A program made the translations under genes and the position numbers. Below the pieces are notes generated by a model that was not told the origin of the DNA, made no database searches, and saw only the letters and a program-made list of their open reading frames with translations. 64,000 nt of DNA from Pyxicephalus adspersus (taxonomy: Eukaryota; Chordata; Amphibia; Anura; Pyxicephalidae). The stretch lies in NCBI RefSeq assembly GCF_032062135.1, contig NC_092859.1, positions 109,276,621 through 109,340,620 on the forward strand, in the 5' to 3' direction. How positions within the stretch are numbered: position 1 is the stretch's first letter; each line of letters begins with the position of its first letter. This document shows, one piece after another, positions 44,458 through 57,334 of the stretch.

Positions 44458-47400
44458 CATTATGCAACTTAAAGCCATGGAATGGATTATGCATTTTACA
44501 TATTTTTACCTTTTCGCAACAAAAGTTTTGTTTTTAAGGTCTCATTTTATTTATATTAAGTGTATTAAATCTCATTATGACAAAAATAGGGTGTATCAGA
44601 CTTGTAGAATGGAGAGGGAGTTATGACATACATTTGCCCCCAACCTCACCCTTGAAAACTTCTTATTATAATATATTTTTAACTTTGTTATATTGCCCAA
44701 GAAGAAACTGATTTTAGGGTAGCCAAACCTTATAAATTAGTACGTGGATTTCATCAGATGGATGAGGAAACACTCACAGTCTATAAAAACACTTTGGTTT
44801 TTATTGCATGAAGAGATAAACTCACATCAGTGTACTGATCATTAACAGGCTGGAAGATGGAAACTGCATGTGTTACTGGACTGCAACAGAGATAAATCAG
44901 GTCTGCTTCTGTACCTATATGTGCATAGCCAGGGGTGGTTGACACAGTGAATATTAAATCTTTTTTTCCATGTTTGTGTTTTTCTTTTAACACTATGATG
45001 GGAGATGTTTCACAGCAGCTGTACAATCACAAATGATCTAATGTGACATTTTGAGTTCTAATTAAAAATGTTGCTCTTGAAAAACACATGAAATGCACAC
45101 ATGGATAGGGATTATGGATTTGTTGACAGTTTTCTCAACATGTGTGTTGAAAGGCAATAGCTTTACTAAATAACATACTTTACTAATGGACCTGCAAAAG
45201 TAGAAAAAGACAATGGTATTTTGTAGAACCAAATCAAAGAGAAGTATTCCAAGTATGGATTTATTTTTCATAAGACTCCACTTGATTATATAATGCATAT
45301 TTCAAAACAATTATTGGTCTATGAGTGGAAAACATATATATAGTGTCCACATCAGATTTTGAATTAAAGTTGAAACGTCTTTGGTTTCTAATGAATTTCA
45401 CTTTTTTTGGATTTTATTCTGTACATATTTTATGATTATACACCCTAGGATCAACCACAACACACATTTTCAAATGTTAGGATCAATAACAATATCAGGA
45501 AAAGAATACACAGCTCACACATCTAACACTCATATGTTTTCTGTTTAGATGAATATTGTCTAGATTTACCTTTCATTCTATAGCTCATTAATTATATTCA
45601 CATAAAGCATTTACATGTCAGGGCTTTATTTAGTTTAGACTGAAGTTTTTAATAAACATACACCAGTTAACAACACCAGTGCACTGTTATAGGAGAGACC
45701 CATGTCTTCCAAACTGAAACAAAATTCAAAATTGGGCTAAGATGTGTGAGAGAGTGCAATAATTGAGTAAATCTGTCCAATGGAAAAAAATTAATATAAC
45801 CCATATTTATATGTCTGAATAAAAACAATATTCAACAAAACTTTAAATAGATTTACAATCTTATACCCTCCTTGTGTTTAAGAATCTTTAAGGAATCATA
45901 TCATGAGTCCAATGGAACCTATCATATCATGGACTCCAAGATCATCTCCAGGAGATCCAATGAAAAATATCACCATTAGCCAATCGATGCTTAACACGTT
46001 TCGAGAACATATCATCCTTATTATCATAGGTATTAAAAAAATGGTGATGTTAATTATTTTCAAGTAACTCATTTCCATTATTGACAAGTTGGCTGGGCAC
46101 CAGAGGGGGCTGGTGGAGAAATAACCCCAGAACTCTTCATCCAAAAAAAAACTGCATCACACACTACAAAGCATGTCACTGTTCTTTAGGGTAATGCCAT
46201 AAAGGGGACTATTTGGGTCCCCATCATAGATAGGGAAGGAGGATCAATGACACTCACTCTGCTGCCCAAAAACCTTTGACCCATGTCTGGTAAATAGCAA
46301 ATCAAACAGTACTCAAAAAAATTAAATAAATGATACGTTTAAGGAGTAAGGTTTATGGCAACATTAAAACACCATGCTTAACAACTTGTTTGTACCACTT
46401 ATAGAATTTGCAATCATTTTAAAACATAACTACTTGAGCAAGCTCATACGTTTTTACAGGATCTCCACTTTCAGAGTTAAAATATGATGCCATATTTAGA
46501 AAGCAACGATCAGCCGGATTGTTTGTCAGTCTTCCAGTAGGCACAAGCCAGCCATAGGTAGCAATGCTAACCAGTGGTATCTGGTATCAAGCACCCTGAA
46601 TGCCACTTTTAAAAATGACAATCACAGCAATAGGCTTACATTGCGTGCCTGACTGTCACTTTTGAAAGTGAAAAACAGCTAGTCTAATGGCCACTAATTA
46701 CCATTGATGATTGCTGCTAGAAATTTGATAATTTAGTTTAACTGATCTTCCCATTAATGAAAAACAAAAGAAGAAGTGGCAATCTGCTATCAAAATAAAT
46801 ATGCCCATAACTAATCTGAAGGGTTAGGGTGTTTGTTAAATTCAATAATCTTTTTTTTATACTGTGTGTGTTTATTTGCTTGAAATATTTGATGATGCTG
46901 TAGGGGTCCTTCTTTTGTACCATTGCCATGCTTCCTATGTGATAGGTGTCGGATAGAAGATTAGAGATATCTCTAATAATACATTCTGACGTAGAAGTAT
47001 AAAAAATATTTTCTGTATTTGGTCTTTAAAAACCTGCACACAGTCATCTCATTAGTAAAACATTGATTTCAACATGTACAGATTAGGTGACGAGCAACAA
47101 GTTGTAAAATCTTTCAGCAGCAAAGAGATTTAATCACCATCGTATTGCTAGCTCAGAACTCCCGCACATTCAGTACTAAACCAGTACTATACTGATTATA
47201 TTTCCTGAGCTTGGAAATATCTACTTTTAGGTCTGCCTGTCAGTGGACAGCAAAATAGATAAAAACACTAAGAAAACCTACTTTAATTAGCAGGACTGTG
47301 GAATTTACTAGGCCAGCATTTGGCTTGGTTCATTAGCTCTACTGACAGTTATACAAGAGCAAAGTTTATACACAGATAAGAATTCATTCTTCATTTATGT

Positions 47401-48001
47401 GTAATACATTTATGCTTCTGTTTGTATTTAAGCAGTTGAAAATCAGGACTGTTTATGCTATATGATATTGTTTTAAAATTAGGAACTATTGAAATGACTA
47501 AAAACCAATTAACAGTTTGCTTGCTAACTATTTTCTTAAAAGCAGAACTACAAAACAGCAAGATACAAATTTAGGCAATCTTGGAATATGGTAGCCTTAC
47601 TCTTCCTCAACCCCATCCCTGTTACCCTGGCTCTCCCCTCTAAATCTACCATCAGGAAATTGTTTTGTTTTTTGTTTTCTTATATTGCTATGTCATCACC
47701 ACCCTGTGTTTGTATACTGTTAATGTTCATTTTTTTCTCATGTAAATAAAAAATGTTATAAAAAAAAAAATTGGGATTAATAAAAGACAAAGTAACAAAA
47801 CCTACTTTTCCTGGAATATTCACCTTCAGTCTAAAAATTATCTTTACAGTATTTTTTTTTTTAACTTGATGCTTTCTGTAGACACATTTTGTAGACATGT
47901 TTCTTCTATTCACACTTCAGCTCAGTAGTACAGGGACATCAAGAAGTAAATACCAGGTAAATTCAAGTATTTGCATATATTGTTTGCAAGTAAAAATACA
48001 T
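44458..48001. other. Gene-free sequence, largely repeat-free
   Basis: No coding exon is recognised. At 45983-46016 the minus strand reads TTCTCGAAACGTGTTAAGC after GATGATATG, a weak echo of the ribozyme-like modules that I do not call. Bases 47040-47400 look like candidate conserved non-coding DNA. Confidence 0.45.
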
Positions 48002-48160
48002 TTAGGGAACTGTTTATAAAGCAGTAAATCTGATATTTCCTCAAACATTCCCCGGTGGATAATCATCCAGGTCCATGTGTTTCAAAACTAGTAATTGATT
48101 CTCCACCAGGGAATGCTACAGGGAACGTCAGATTCACTGTTTTATAAATAGACCCCTTAG
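48002..48160. mobile_element. Palindromic MITE, second family
   Basis: The left arm ACTGTTTATAAAGCAGTAAAT, broken by TC, continues to CATTCCCCGGTGG. It is the imperfect complement of the right arm, which runs from CCACCAGGGAATG through ATTCACTGTTTTATAAATAG to CCCCTTAG. A loop of about 40 bases separates them. Both arms are about 58 bases long. Confidence 0.7.
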
Positions 48161-48899
48161 CGATATAGTAATGATTACATCATTGCAATGTTTTCTGTTA
48201 TTTGAATATGCTTACACTTCACCTTTAATGCAGGTAACATGCAGTTCAATATCTGACACTTAAAATATGGGTATTTAAATCAAAATTTGATTTTTACTTT
48301 ACTTTGACTTACTTTATGTTCTAAGAAGTTGTAATTTTTAAACAGATTTGGTTAAACATGAATAAGAAGAGAGGATGAGATAAAGTAAAAGAAAAGAGGA
48401 GAGAGATACAATAAAACTACACATATATACCAAACATACAAAACATTTTCATTTTTACTGTCCTTTGGGTGCCTTGCCTCTGTGTTTATCAGCAGCAGAC
48501 CATATTAGTGACTGCAACATAATTCTTGCACCCCCCACTATAGAGAAACTAAAGATAAAGAAATGTTAATATATGCAGAACACGGTATTTTAAACAAATA
48601 TCTGTCACATGAAGTAAGGCCCCAATGTCCCTACTGTTAATTACAGAGCAATCAAGATAGGGCAGTGGGAAGAATAATTATCACAGTCTGAAAAACCAAA
48701 AATTAGATAGCTGGTAATATGAAGATGTGCCTATTAACAAGTACATTGCAGATGAAGTTTGTTTTACCACAACATTAAAAATATTATTTTTTTTAAAACA
48801 CATATTTCAAAGATATAAAAAAAAGTATTGTATATTACAGCTAAAACCTTAAAACATTTCTGTATGCTAGTTTATATAATATAGATAGTTTGAGGACAA
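48161..48899. other. Gene-free, A+T-rich sequence
   Basis: Nothing is recognised. Confidence 0.5.
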
Positions 48900-49150
48900 A
48901 GTTTGATTTAGGAAAAGAATCAAATTGGGGTCTTGCTGGCTGGTACCTTTTATACTAGGAGACTGAATGCTTTTATTGGGGCAAGATTAAGAGACGTCAT
49001 GAAGAACCCAGAAAAAAAAAGAAAAACGAGAAGGCGGTTAGGTGGAATGACAAGCCCTGGAAAGAAGAGGGAAGCCAATACAGCACCAGGGACTCACTGG
49101 GCATGGTACATTGATGGCTTTTAGCAAGTAAAAGTAAGTTTTTTTTTAAT
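48900..49150. repeat. Possible short DNA element remnant
   Basis: A purine-rich block (AGAAGGCGGTTAGGTGG and following) ends AAGTAAAAGTAAG plus a T tract. This is similar to the end of the 57060-57235 repeat, which continues into TTTAGTTCTGCTTT. The frame at 48933-49124 is not supported as a gene. Confidence 0.3.
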
Positions 49151-51698
49151 TAAAGTTCTTAAATTTATTTTACATGTATTATACAGAATGTATGAATCCG
49201 GTAACTTTGAATCTGTAAGAACTAAACTAAGGACTGTAGAAAATGCCGACCATGTTGTATGTGTTCCCTCATATCCATTTACCAAACAGATTCCTTTTTA
49301 AAATCAATGGTTATAGTACTGGAAACTTCACAGTATCATGAAACACATGATTTTAAAAACAGCAACAAAACCAAATAGGATAAATAAAACAGAAAAAAAT
49401 CAAAACACCTGAATCAATTTGGTAAATATTTTAAGAAAATTGACCCATTGATATGGGAGATTTTTTTTTGGGGGGGGGGCATAATGAAGTGCTCACCAAG
49501 TGCTAAAATGCAAAAAGCCTTGTGTCTTCACAACAGGAAATCTGTACAAAGTTATGTGATTGTTTTTTCTTCTTATGAAAACAGCATATCCTCATAAAAA
49601 TGTGCACACTTTAGCAAAATGCATGGAAGGCTATGATTGCTGGAAATTTAATTGCTGGAAATTTGTCATAAACAAAACTCACATTTAAAGTATTGCTACC
49701 TGACAGTGGGATACTAATGATTACTATTCTAATTAACCCCAAATGCCTGGAAACATGCCTTTTTTGTTACTATACTTTTTCACTTGGGACACATTTCCTC
49801 ATTGTCCCCTGACTCTCCCAAAACGGTTTTGTCGGCTATACTTGAGTTTTGATTTGAAGAAAATCTATATGCATTTTTATTATATGAAGGAGAAAGTAAA
49901 ATTAAAATAAAATAGTTGAGGAAAAAAACTGAAAAATGCTGAAACTATAGTTAAAACAGAAAAATAGTGAAATAGAAAAATAAACTTTTAAAATATACAT
50001 TTCCAACATCAAACCAGACAATCTTTTGTGCAAGTGCAACTTTGTGCAAGCAAAACAAAGGATTAACTTTTGGGGACTTTGGGAGTCAAAATACATTGGG
50101 AGTTATAAATAAGATGAAAAGTACAGGAAAGCACTTTTTCTATTGAAGAACAGATGTTGAGCAAACTCTAGAATATGGAACTGTTCCTTCAATGAATGTT
50201 ATGTAAATCTTTTTGAGTATAAAAATAATATTTTATTATGAAGTAACCTTGTCACGAGAGTAATATCTGAGCTGCCATTCCCAGCATCGAAAAAATTGCG
50301 AGTTCCCTTACTGTGTGTATTGTTAATATATTGTGAGTCACAGGTCTGAAATGTTCATACTAAAATTAGGTGTCTTTAATTAATAAATAAAGGCTTACAT
50401 GAATAATTAAATAATTCTTGATATACTTGTTGCAGGGCATTGATTTAAGGTGCAGTGAAATTAACCGATTGGCATGACAGCAAGGGAACTATAACTTTCA
50501 GAAATTACAGTCAGCCTCCATAAATTAATTGTTCCTTTAATATTATATCAATTGTTTCCATAGAAAAAAAAGTATAAATTCTATTCAATAGTTTTCTTTG
50601 TTTAACCTGGCACTAAAAACAGGATTCTGTGCAAAACATTTAAAGTTATTAATAAATGAAATAAAGCCTTTTCGTAAATGCAACTAAAACTTAAATAACT
50701 TTAAAATGTTTATCTGCACGAGTCGTGCTGTTCTACACAGAGGTGAGCTTTTTTTAAGGTGAATATGCTAGAGGTCTAACATGAATATAAAAGTTGTTAT
50801 TGGCATACTGATTATGCTTGGGGGCTTTTGGGGAACTAAGTAGGTAGTTTAAGTTAAAAATAAATGTATACAAGAGAACATTTGCCTTTCTGCTTTTGAA
50901 TTGTGCTGCCTTAAGAAGTAAAACTTTATATCAGACATACTTTAACCTTTCTTTTGTTGGAGAGTTATTAGCTCATCTAAATCTCAAAACAAGCAAACTA
51001 GCATGAATGCATTAAAATATCAGAATAGCTTCTATTTTCCAAGTAAACTGCTTAGTTCAGAATAAATGATCAAAGGCTGCAATTATTTCTTAGTAAAAGT
51101 ATTACAGAGGAGCTGTTGCATTTCCTGGCAAACTCACTAGCACTGAAAGAGTAATTATGTAAAATAATTAGCCTCCATATTATGCATTATGTAAATATGT
51201 TACTACATATTTAGTGCTTGAAAGGTGATGAAGATAAGATAATGAATGCTGACATGTTAAAAAAATAATAACATTGAAGAATAGTGTTCTGGAAGCAAGA
51301 GCATAAACAACACGGGTATTAGGGAATGCAGATCTTCAGAACAGAGCCAATACATTTTCAGTCTACTTACATAAAATGTAGTAGGTTAGTAGCTGATAAC
51401 TCACATAAGCCAACAGAGGACAAGTATTGATTCCCAGGTCTGTAATCTGTGAGTTGGAATAGATAAATTCCAAACTGGCGTGCAGCATTGCATTGAATTA
51501 GGGACGGTTTGGTAATGATAAATGGGAAAAGGATTCCATCAATGAATGTCTGCTAAAAGATAGAGCCGAGCATGTAAAATACAACTTTAACCGTTTGGGT
51601 CTCTTAAACATGTTAAAGCATGTAATAAAAAAAACCTATAATCCATTTGCTATTAAATGACAAGTTTTAAACGCCAAAAGTGATATTGTATAATTCAA

Positions 51699-51700
<2 letters not shown>
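49151..51700. other. Gene-free sequence, largely repeat-free
   Basis: No exon is recognised. Bases 50960-51270 are rich in homeodomain/POU-like motifs. A short G run lies at 49470-49479. Confidence 0.45.

Positions 51701-51747
<47 letters not shown>
51701..51747 (+). repeat. (AT)n microsatellite
   Basis: About 23 uninterrupted AT units, followed by an imperfect ATGTATATATATAG tail. Confidence 0.95.
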
Positions 51748-51751
<4 letters not shown>

Positions 51752-52842
51752 TGTATATATATAGTGATAGTAACTTTTAAAACATCTAAAGTATCCTTTT
51801 TATGCAAAACCTCTAAAATTGTAATTAAAATTATTGGCAATCTCTTTTACCTTTTGTATTGTCCATATTTCATATTATCCATATGCCTACTTACTGTGTC
51901 TGTTTTAGACTATTAGTAGGAAATATTTAAAGCTAAACTCTAAGCAGGGATAAAGACACATAATATTTCAGCTCTCAAATCATTATAAATTCAATAAATT
52001 TAAATTTTAGGAAGTGTAAGTACCTGAAATTTGACCTGCCACCATAACCCTGCAATCCCATTAGGCACTACTGTGACTACCGTAGCTACTTATAACAGTT
52101 AATTTGGTCCTTTGGACTGAAAAGAGGTCTGCAGAAAGGACAGCAACACCTGGACAAGTGGAAGTGGACCACCGATAGGCACAAGTGTACATGGTCAGAA
52201 CCATTGTTTAATTACTTGAGCTTCTATCTGCACCCATCCCTATGGCTGCCAGAAGGCTGCCTCTGTTTAAACAGAGTACAGATCTTGAGTGGTGGTAGGT
52301 AATACAGCATGATATCTCCTTTCTGAAGGATAATTAGTAACTGTATGTGTTTTTTGCTTGGTAGTGCTCATACTAGGGGGGTTATTCAATTCTGTTCCGA
52401 TTTTCAATATGCACTGTGAGCCTATAAAATAGTGTTAGACCTTGTATTACAGACTTTTTGGTAAGACTATTTGCAACACTGCCTGTGTTGTCTATGTAAA
52501 GTTGATTATTGTAGAACAGACACCAGGGATAAAGTGTGTAAGGCATGTAGCTAAATTATGTTACTGGTACAAGTCTGTTTGACATTAAGCTTCCCCTACT
52601 TTGTGTGAGAGCATCAGTGGGAAGCAATCAGGAATATAGATTTAAAGGCAAAGGGAGACACATCTATAGAGGTAATGTTAATTAAGTATGAGGACAGATG
52701 TGTAACACCAATGAATAAGTGGGTTAAACTCACTAAGGAAGGTACAAACTCCATGATGCCTAAAAAAAACATTCTCACTTGTAGCTTGCACTTAGTTCTG
52801 TACAGATTATCGTGGTAGAATTATTAGGAAATATGAGGAAGT
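51748..52842. other. Gene-free sequence, possibly retrovirus-derived
   Basis: No block can be assigned with confidence. Its position upstream of the RNase H-integrase relic means it may be earlier pol or gag sequence, too decayed to recognise by eye. Confidence 0.35.
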
Positions 52843-53055
52843 GGGTCTGAATTATCAAATATTTCCAAGACTGGTGAAGTTAGACAATAATGGGACAAGC
52901 TGGACAATCCAAAAAACCTGTAATGGATTAAAAAGAAATGCCAACTAATAGCAAAAGCTTTCTAAGAAATCCATTCCAGGTTTGTTGGATCACTTAGGTT
53001 CTTCCATGATAGTCTATTTTCACCAGTCTTGGAGAGCCTTAATAAATCAGGTCCA
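52843..53055. mobile_element. Palindromic MITE of the GGGCCTGATTTAATAAAGC family
   Basis: The left end is GGGTCTGAATTATCAAAT. The right end is GAGAGCCTTAATAAATCAGG, then TCCA. CCATTCCAGGTTTGTTGGAT and its counterpart lie in the arms. The element is inside or beside the retroviral relic. Confidence 0.75.
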
Positions 53056-53334
53056 TTGTGGCATGGATTATGGAATCTGCTAAGCATCTGCGAAGATCAA
53101 GGCAAAGAGCAGATATGTTTGACACCATTATCTGGGTAGCCACCAGATATAGCACAAATAAAGAGAACTGCAGAGATATACTGTCAGTGTGCAACTGCTG
53201 CTGCAATAGATTAAAGTAATACAGAGGAGATGATGGATATCACTTTGGGCCTTTTTGAAAGAATAAAGGGTTCCTCACTACACAAGGAAATCTATAAATG
53301 ATTAGGCTCAAATGGAAGCAAATAAAAGAGTATA

Positions 53335-54295
53335 CATCTGCCTAAACAAGTAGCAGTGATCAAAGTGCAAGCACATGTTTCTAGAGATAGCCTTGTCAAT
53401 TGGGGGAAATGTCAGAGCTGACTATGTAGCTGGGAAAGCCTCTATGAGAGGATCTCTAATTGCAGTGATTCCGTGAAGAATGAACTTGAAGACAGACTAA
53501 ATTTTGCAAGCTGCTGAAGAGCCAGAACAGCCGAATAAATAGGAGCACGATGAAGTAAAGACAGAGAATAGAATCTAGAAAAAAGAAGGAAAAACCTGTC
53601 TTCTGACCAGATGTATCCCTGTGATGCTGAGAATTGCATATAGACCAGGATTACCTAAAAGTGGAGGTTATCAATTTGTGTTCATACATGTAGACATATT
53701 TACAGGATGGGTTAAGGCCTGGCTAGTAAAAAATGCAACAACCAAGGTAAGAAAATGCTACAGGAAGTAGTGTGCAGGTATGGGGTACCAGAGATCATAG
53801 AATCGGTCAAGGCTCACATTTTACAGAATAAGTGTTGTGGGAAAGATGATCTTTTCTAAACATGTTTTCACATCTCCTGTCACCTCCAGAGCTCAAGTGA
53901 TCAAATGGAGTGGTGTAAAAACAAACTAGCCAAGCTAGTGAGCTAGTGCAAGAAACAGGTAAACCGTGGCAACGGTTGGTGCTAATATTACTTGATGGCA
54001 ACAACTTACAAAGTGAAAGGCTCTGACAACTTAAGTTCCTATTAAATGGTATTTAGATCAAGGCCTACATTGAGGCTGTACTTTCTTCATCATATAACAG
54101 TTTGATTGTGTGATAAGCTTGACACAAAATGTTAATAAAATCTATGTTTTTATTCTTCTCATCTAGATCCTGACAATGTACCAGATGCACATGATCTTTC
54201 GCCTGGAAAGTAGGACTTGGTAAGGAGCTAAACCCAAAAAACCTCTTGAGCCTCAGTTCCTCAAAACCTACCAATTTCTGCTAACCATTACTACT
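53335..54295 (+). pseudogene. Endogenous retrovirus relic: RNase H end and integrase
   Basis: Plus-strand frames, repeatedly broken by stops and frameshifts, carry four blocks in retroviral order. These are the C-terminal RNase H region (about 53340-53445), the start of the integrase catalytic core (about 53650-53820), a later integrase core block (about 53885-53990), and the C-terminal integrase domain of gammaretroviral type (about 54145-54290). The type is judged from block order and the HDL-PG-type C-terminal motif. Parts between the blocks are lost, including the stretch that should contain the second catalytic aspartate and the glutamate. Envelope and flanking LTRs are not recognised. 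The copy is clearly defective. Confidence 0.65.
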
Positions 54296-54688
54296 ACAAA
54301 AAATTTCAGGGGAAAGACACACATGAAAACCAATGCAAGATTTTCCATCAACAGCAAAAGATGAGAAATATCTGATATTTGTCTCTTTTATGACGACTGT
54401 AAGACAATACAGTCAATGACCTTCAAGTCAATACCTTGTTCACCAAAAGGCTGCTCAAACAGTATACTTGTGTGTATGCAAAAGCATGTAAATTCTGAAG
54501 ACATTCCTCTCTTTTCTAATTCTTTAAACAAAATACATTTAATGCCAGATACTATCCTCAGTACAAATATGTGCATTGATGTAATAAATCCAATAGATCA
54601 TGCCTGACCTTTTAGAGGACTCAGGTAGTAATATTATTAATGGTAATAGTAACCCATTGAAATTTTCAGGATGTTTCCTGGATGCACT
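54296..54688. other. Gene-free sequence
   Basis: No assignment is made. It may be decayed retroviral sequence. Confidence 0.4.
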
Positions 54689-54902
54689 GGGCCTGATTTA
54701 ATAAAACGCCTCAAGATTTGAGAGGATAGACTTTCATGGGAGAATCTGGGTGATCCGGCAAACTTAGGATGGATTTCTTCAAACTTATTTGCTATTAGTT
54801 AGCAAATGTCGTGAATCCTGGATGAGATCCACTCCAGGTTTGCAGCATCTCCCATGATAGTCTATAATTTCCATCTTAGAGAGCTTCAATAAATCGGGCC
54901 CA
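54689..54902. mobile_element. Palindromic MITE of the GGGCCTGATTTAATAAAGC family
   Basis: It starts GGGCCTGATTTAATAAAACG and ends GAGCTTCAATAAATCGGGCC, CA. Both arms carry CCAGGTTTG or its complement and CATGGGAGA/TCTCCCATG. Confidence 0.8.
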
Positions 54903-54917
54903 CTATTTGCAGGTCAT

Positions 54918-54990
54918 GGGCCTGTTTTATTAAAGCTCTCCATAAATGGAATAGATAGACTATCATAGGTGAACCCACGTGATCCAGCAA
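54918..54990. mobile_element. Half copy of the palindromic MITE, cut by an L2-type LINE tail
   Basis: The left arm is present from GGGCCTGTTTTATTAAAGC to GTGATCCAGCAA, where L2-type sequence begins directly. The right arm is absent. Confidence 0.7.
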
Positions 54991-55245
54991 GGAGTTTGTA
55001 TCTTCTCCCTGTGTCTGTGTGGGTTCCCTCCGGGTACTCCCGTTTCCTCTCACATTCCAAAAACATGCAGTTAGGTTATTCAGCTTTCCCTCAAAAACTG
55101 TATTTAGACTACATTAATTTCATATGACTATGACATTAGATTGTGAGTCCCTTTGAAGGACAGCTAGTGATATGACTATGGATTTTGTAAAGTGCTGCCT
55201 AACATGTCGGTGCTATATAAATACTGTGTAATAATAATAATATTA
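54991..55245 (+). mobile_element. L2/CR1-type LINE 3' tail
   Basis: It carries the familiar vertebrate L2-type tail words: GGAGTTTGTATCTTCTCCCT, GTGTGGGTTCCCTCCGGGTA, CACATTCCAAAAACATGCAG, ACATTAGATTGTGAG and GTGCTATATAAATAC. It ends in ATAATAATAAT repeats, as expected for this 3' end. No ORF is included because only the 3' region was copied. Confidence 0.85.
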
Positions 55246-55636
55246 TTTATGCTTGACACTGATTACGCAGACACTGATTGAATTACTGTGAAAATGAATG
55301 TATAACAGTACTTGGAATATTGTTGTTTGATTAGTAGTGACAAACCCATCCTGTTTCCCAAACATTATTGACTATAAATTTAGTGGTTGCACCTAAGCTC
55401 TTTAGAACTGCGTTATATGCTGTCTGGCCCGAAAAAATGCTCAATCCTGTGGGGGCAGATTCATGAATGGTGGTTGCTTCAGTTGTTCAGGTACAGGCTC
55501 AGCAATGTTTCATGGTCAGAAAATGAGCTCAGCTGACTATCTGAATGTACTGAATGATCATTTTTTTTCCAATGGATACCAGTAAAAGTATCAATGATTA
55601 CCAGGTTTAGATATGGCCCAAGTTTGTGCAGGTCAG
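55246..55636. other. Gene-free sequence
   Basis: Nothing is recognised. Confidence 0.5.
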
Positions 55637-55873
55637 GACTAGGGATGAAAAAATTTTCGGCGAACTGATTTTGTAAAGCCATCGGAAGATCGGGGAAATT
55701 ATAACAGGATGATTCACAGGGGAATCACAGGAAGAGAAGATTTTTTTTTTTTTAAATTCAAGCTCGATCTGCGAATTTACACCGGCCATTCTCGCTTACA
55801 AATTTGGGTAAGCGAGAATGGCTGAATTCGCAGTGAGATTGAGTTTTAAAAACTTGCTCGCTCATCCCTAGTC
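55637..55873. mobile_element. MITE with GACTAGGGATGA ends and a perfect inner hairpin
   Basis: The terminal 12-mers GACTAGGGATGA and TCATCCCTAGTC are exact complements. Near the centre GCCATTCTCGCTTA (55785-55798) pairs exactly with TAAGCGAGAATGGC (55809-55822). A partial relative lies at 31690-31790. Confidence 0.8.
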
Positions 55874-57059
55874 TGGACAACTGTGGTTGAAGTTTGCCAT
55901 CAAAACTTGCTGGCAGTGATAATAGTCCATTTCATGTAGCAGTTTAGTTAGGAGAGGTAACATAAATGATTATTAAACTGAACATGTGCCACCAATTTAA
56001 AAATGTCTAGAAATTCATTTGTGTAACTATCTTTTTCATTATATAATGATCATTTTTCAAAGAAAAACTACTGACTCTATGTCCTTTTTAAGTGTTTAAT
56101 CATCTTTCTATTCACCATTCCTTTGACATACTTTAGGTCCTGCATTGCCATCTCTTTTCTTCGCCACCCCTGATGATGTGTGTGGCAACAGCAGATTTCA
56201 CACATGCACAAAATATGATCTTGCTTTGTTCTTGTTCAAGATCAAGTGCAAGGTATTTGCTTGTGTCAAACACCCACTGATGATGCTGCTGCACCTAAAC
56301 TCATGCAGGTGCAGAGTGGGATCCGCCATGATTTCATTTTCACTCCATTGATGATGTCTACTGTCCTAGGCTGCACTGCACTGCTAACATTACCACTGAG
56401 GCACAGGCACACACAATTGGGTCTACATAAACCAGTAATACAGCCAGCGTTACAGTGAAAATTCATGCAATGTTTCTCCATTTTAAAATTATACAGAATT
56501 AATAAGTATGCAAACAAATTGTACATTTTAGGAATATGCGTTGCCATGGAAAACGCTGCGGATATCTTTGATTGAAAATGTGTGGGAGTTTTCAGCTAAG
56601 AAACAGCACCAGATTTTTGTTTAAATGACTGATCTATGAAAATGTAAAACCTTACTAAAACTATCACTTCTGCAAAGCATTGCTTCTATAAGGGTAGTTG
56701 ACCTTATACAAAAAATATTTATATATAATTTTAGCTAAATGAAGGTAATTCTTTTATAATTAGGAATCTGCACATTCACATTTACATATATACTCTAATT
56801 TAAACCAATTAATAAAACTAGGGCACAAACTACGACTGTCAGTACTAGCATTTATAATCAATGGTGTGCTGTTTAAAAATGCCACTTTATGCATTGACAT
56901 AACACCTAGACCTAGTCCATGCAGATGATATGGCCACATGCTGAATCTGGTACTATCCACTGCCAGTAAACTCTTCAAAAAGGAACCAAACAAATCCAAT
57001 GGGAATTTACTTCCAGGGAGTGCAGTGCATTGAATTTATTCCAATTTTGTAAGTATTTT
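55874..57059. other. Gene-free sequence
   Basis: No coding exon is recognised. The overlapping frames at 56145-56547 lack any domain signature. Confidence 0.45.
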
Positions 57060-57235
57060 AAGTGTAAGACGTTGGTTTTAAGGCTGCTCCTTCTGCGCAT
57101 GCCTAACATCAGGCATGAGCAGATGAGGCTGGATGACTTGGGACCGTATGAAAGACAGCTCCAAAGGGATCAAGGCATCAGTGGAAATAAAGGTAAGTGT
57201 CTTTTTTTTTACTTTAGTTCTGCTTTTAACTGACC
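57060..57235. repeat. Short DNA element remnant, TTTAGTTCTGCTTT end
   Basis: It starts in GGCTGCTCCTTCTGCGCATG, a motif similar to the 42.8-kb repeat. It ends AAGGTAAGTGTC, a T tract and TTTAGTTCTGCTTTTAA, the terminus shared with the 27.4-kb family. Confidence 0.5.
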
Positions 57236-57334
57236 TGAAAGGCACAAGTTACTCATTACTCAAGGAACCCCTGGCAACCACTGAAGGAATGCTAGAGTTT
57301 CATGGAATCAAGGTTGGCAAACAATGCTCTAAAC

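Noticed and set aside
45983..46016. Minus-strand GATGATATG...GAAACGTGTTAAGC as another ribozyme-like module
   Set aside because: The first box and stem II cannot be aligned to the family; only the GAAACGTGT part is similar.
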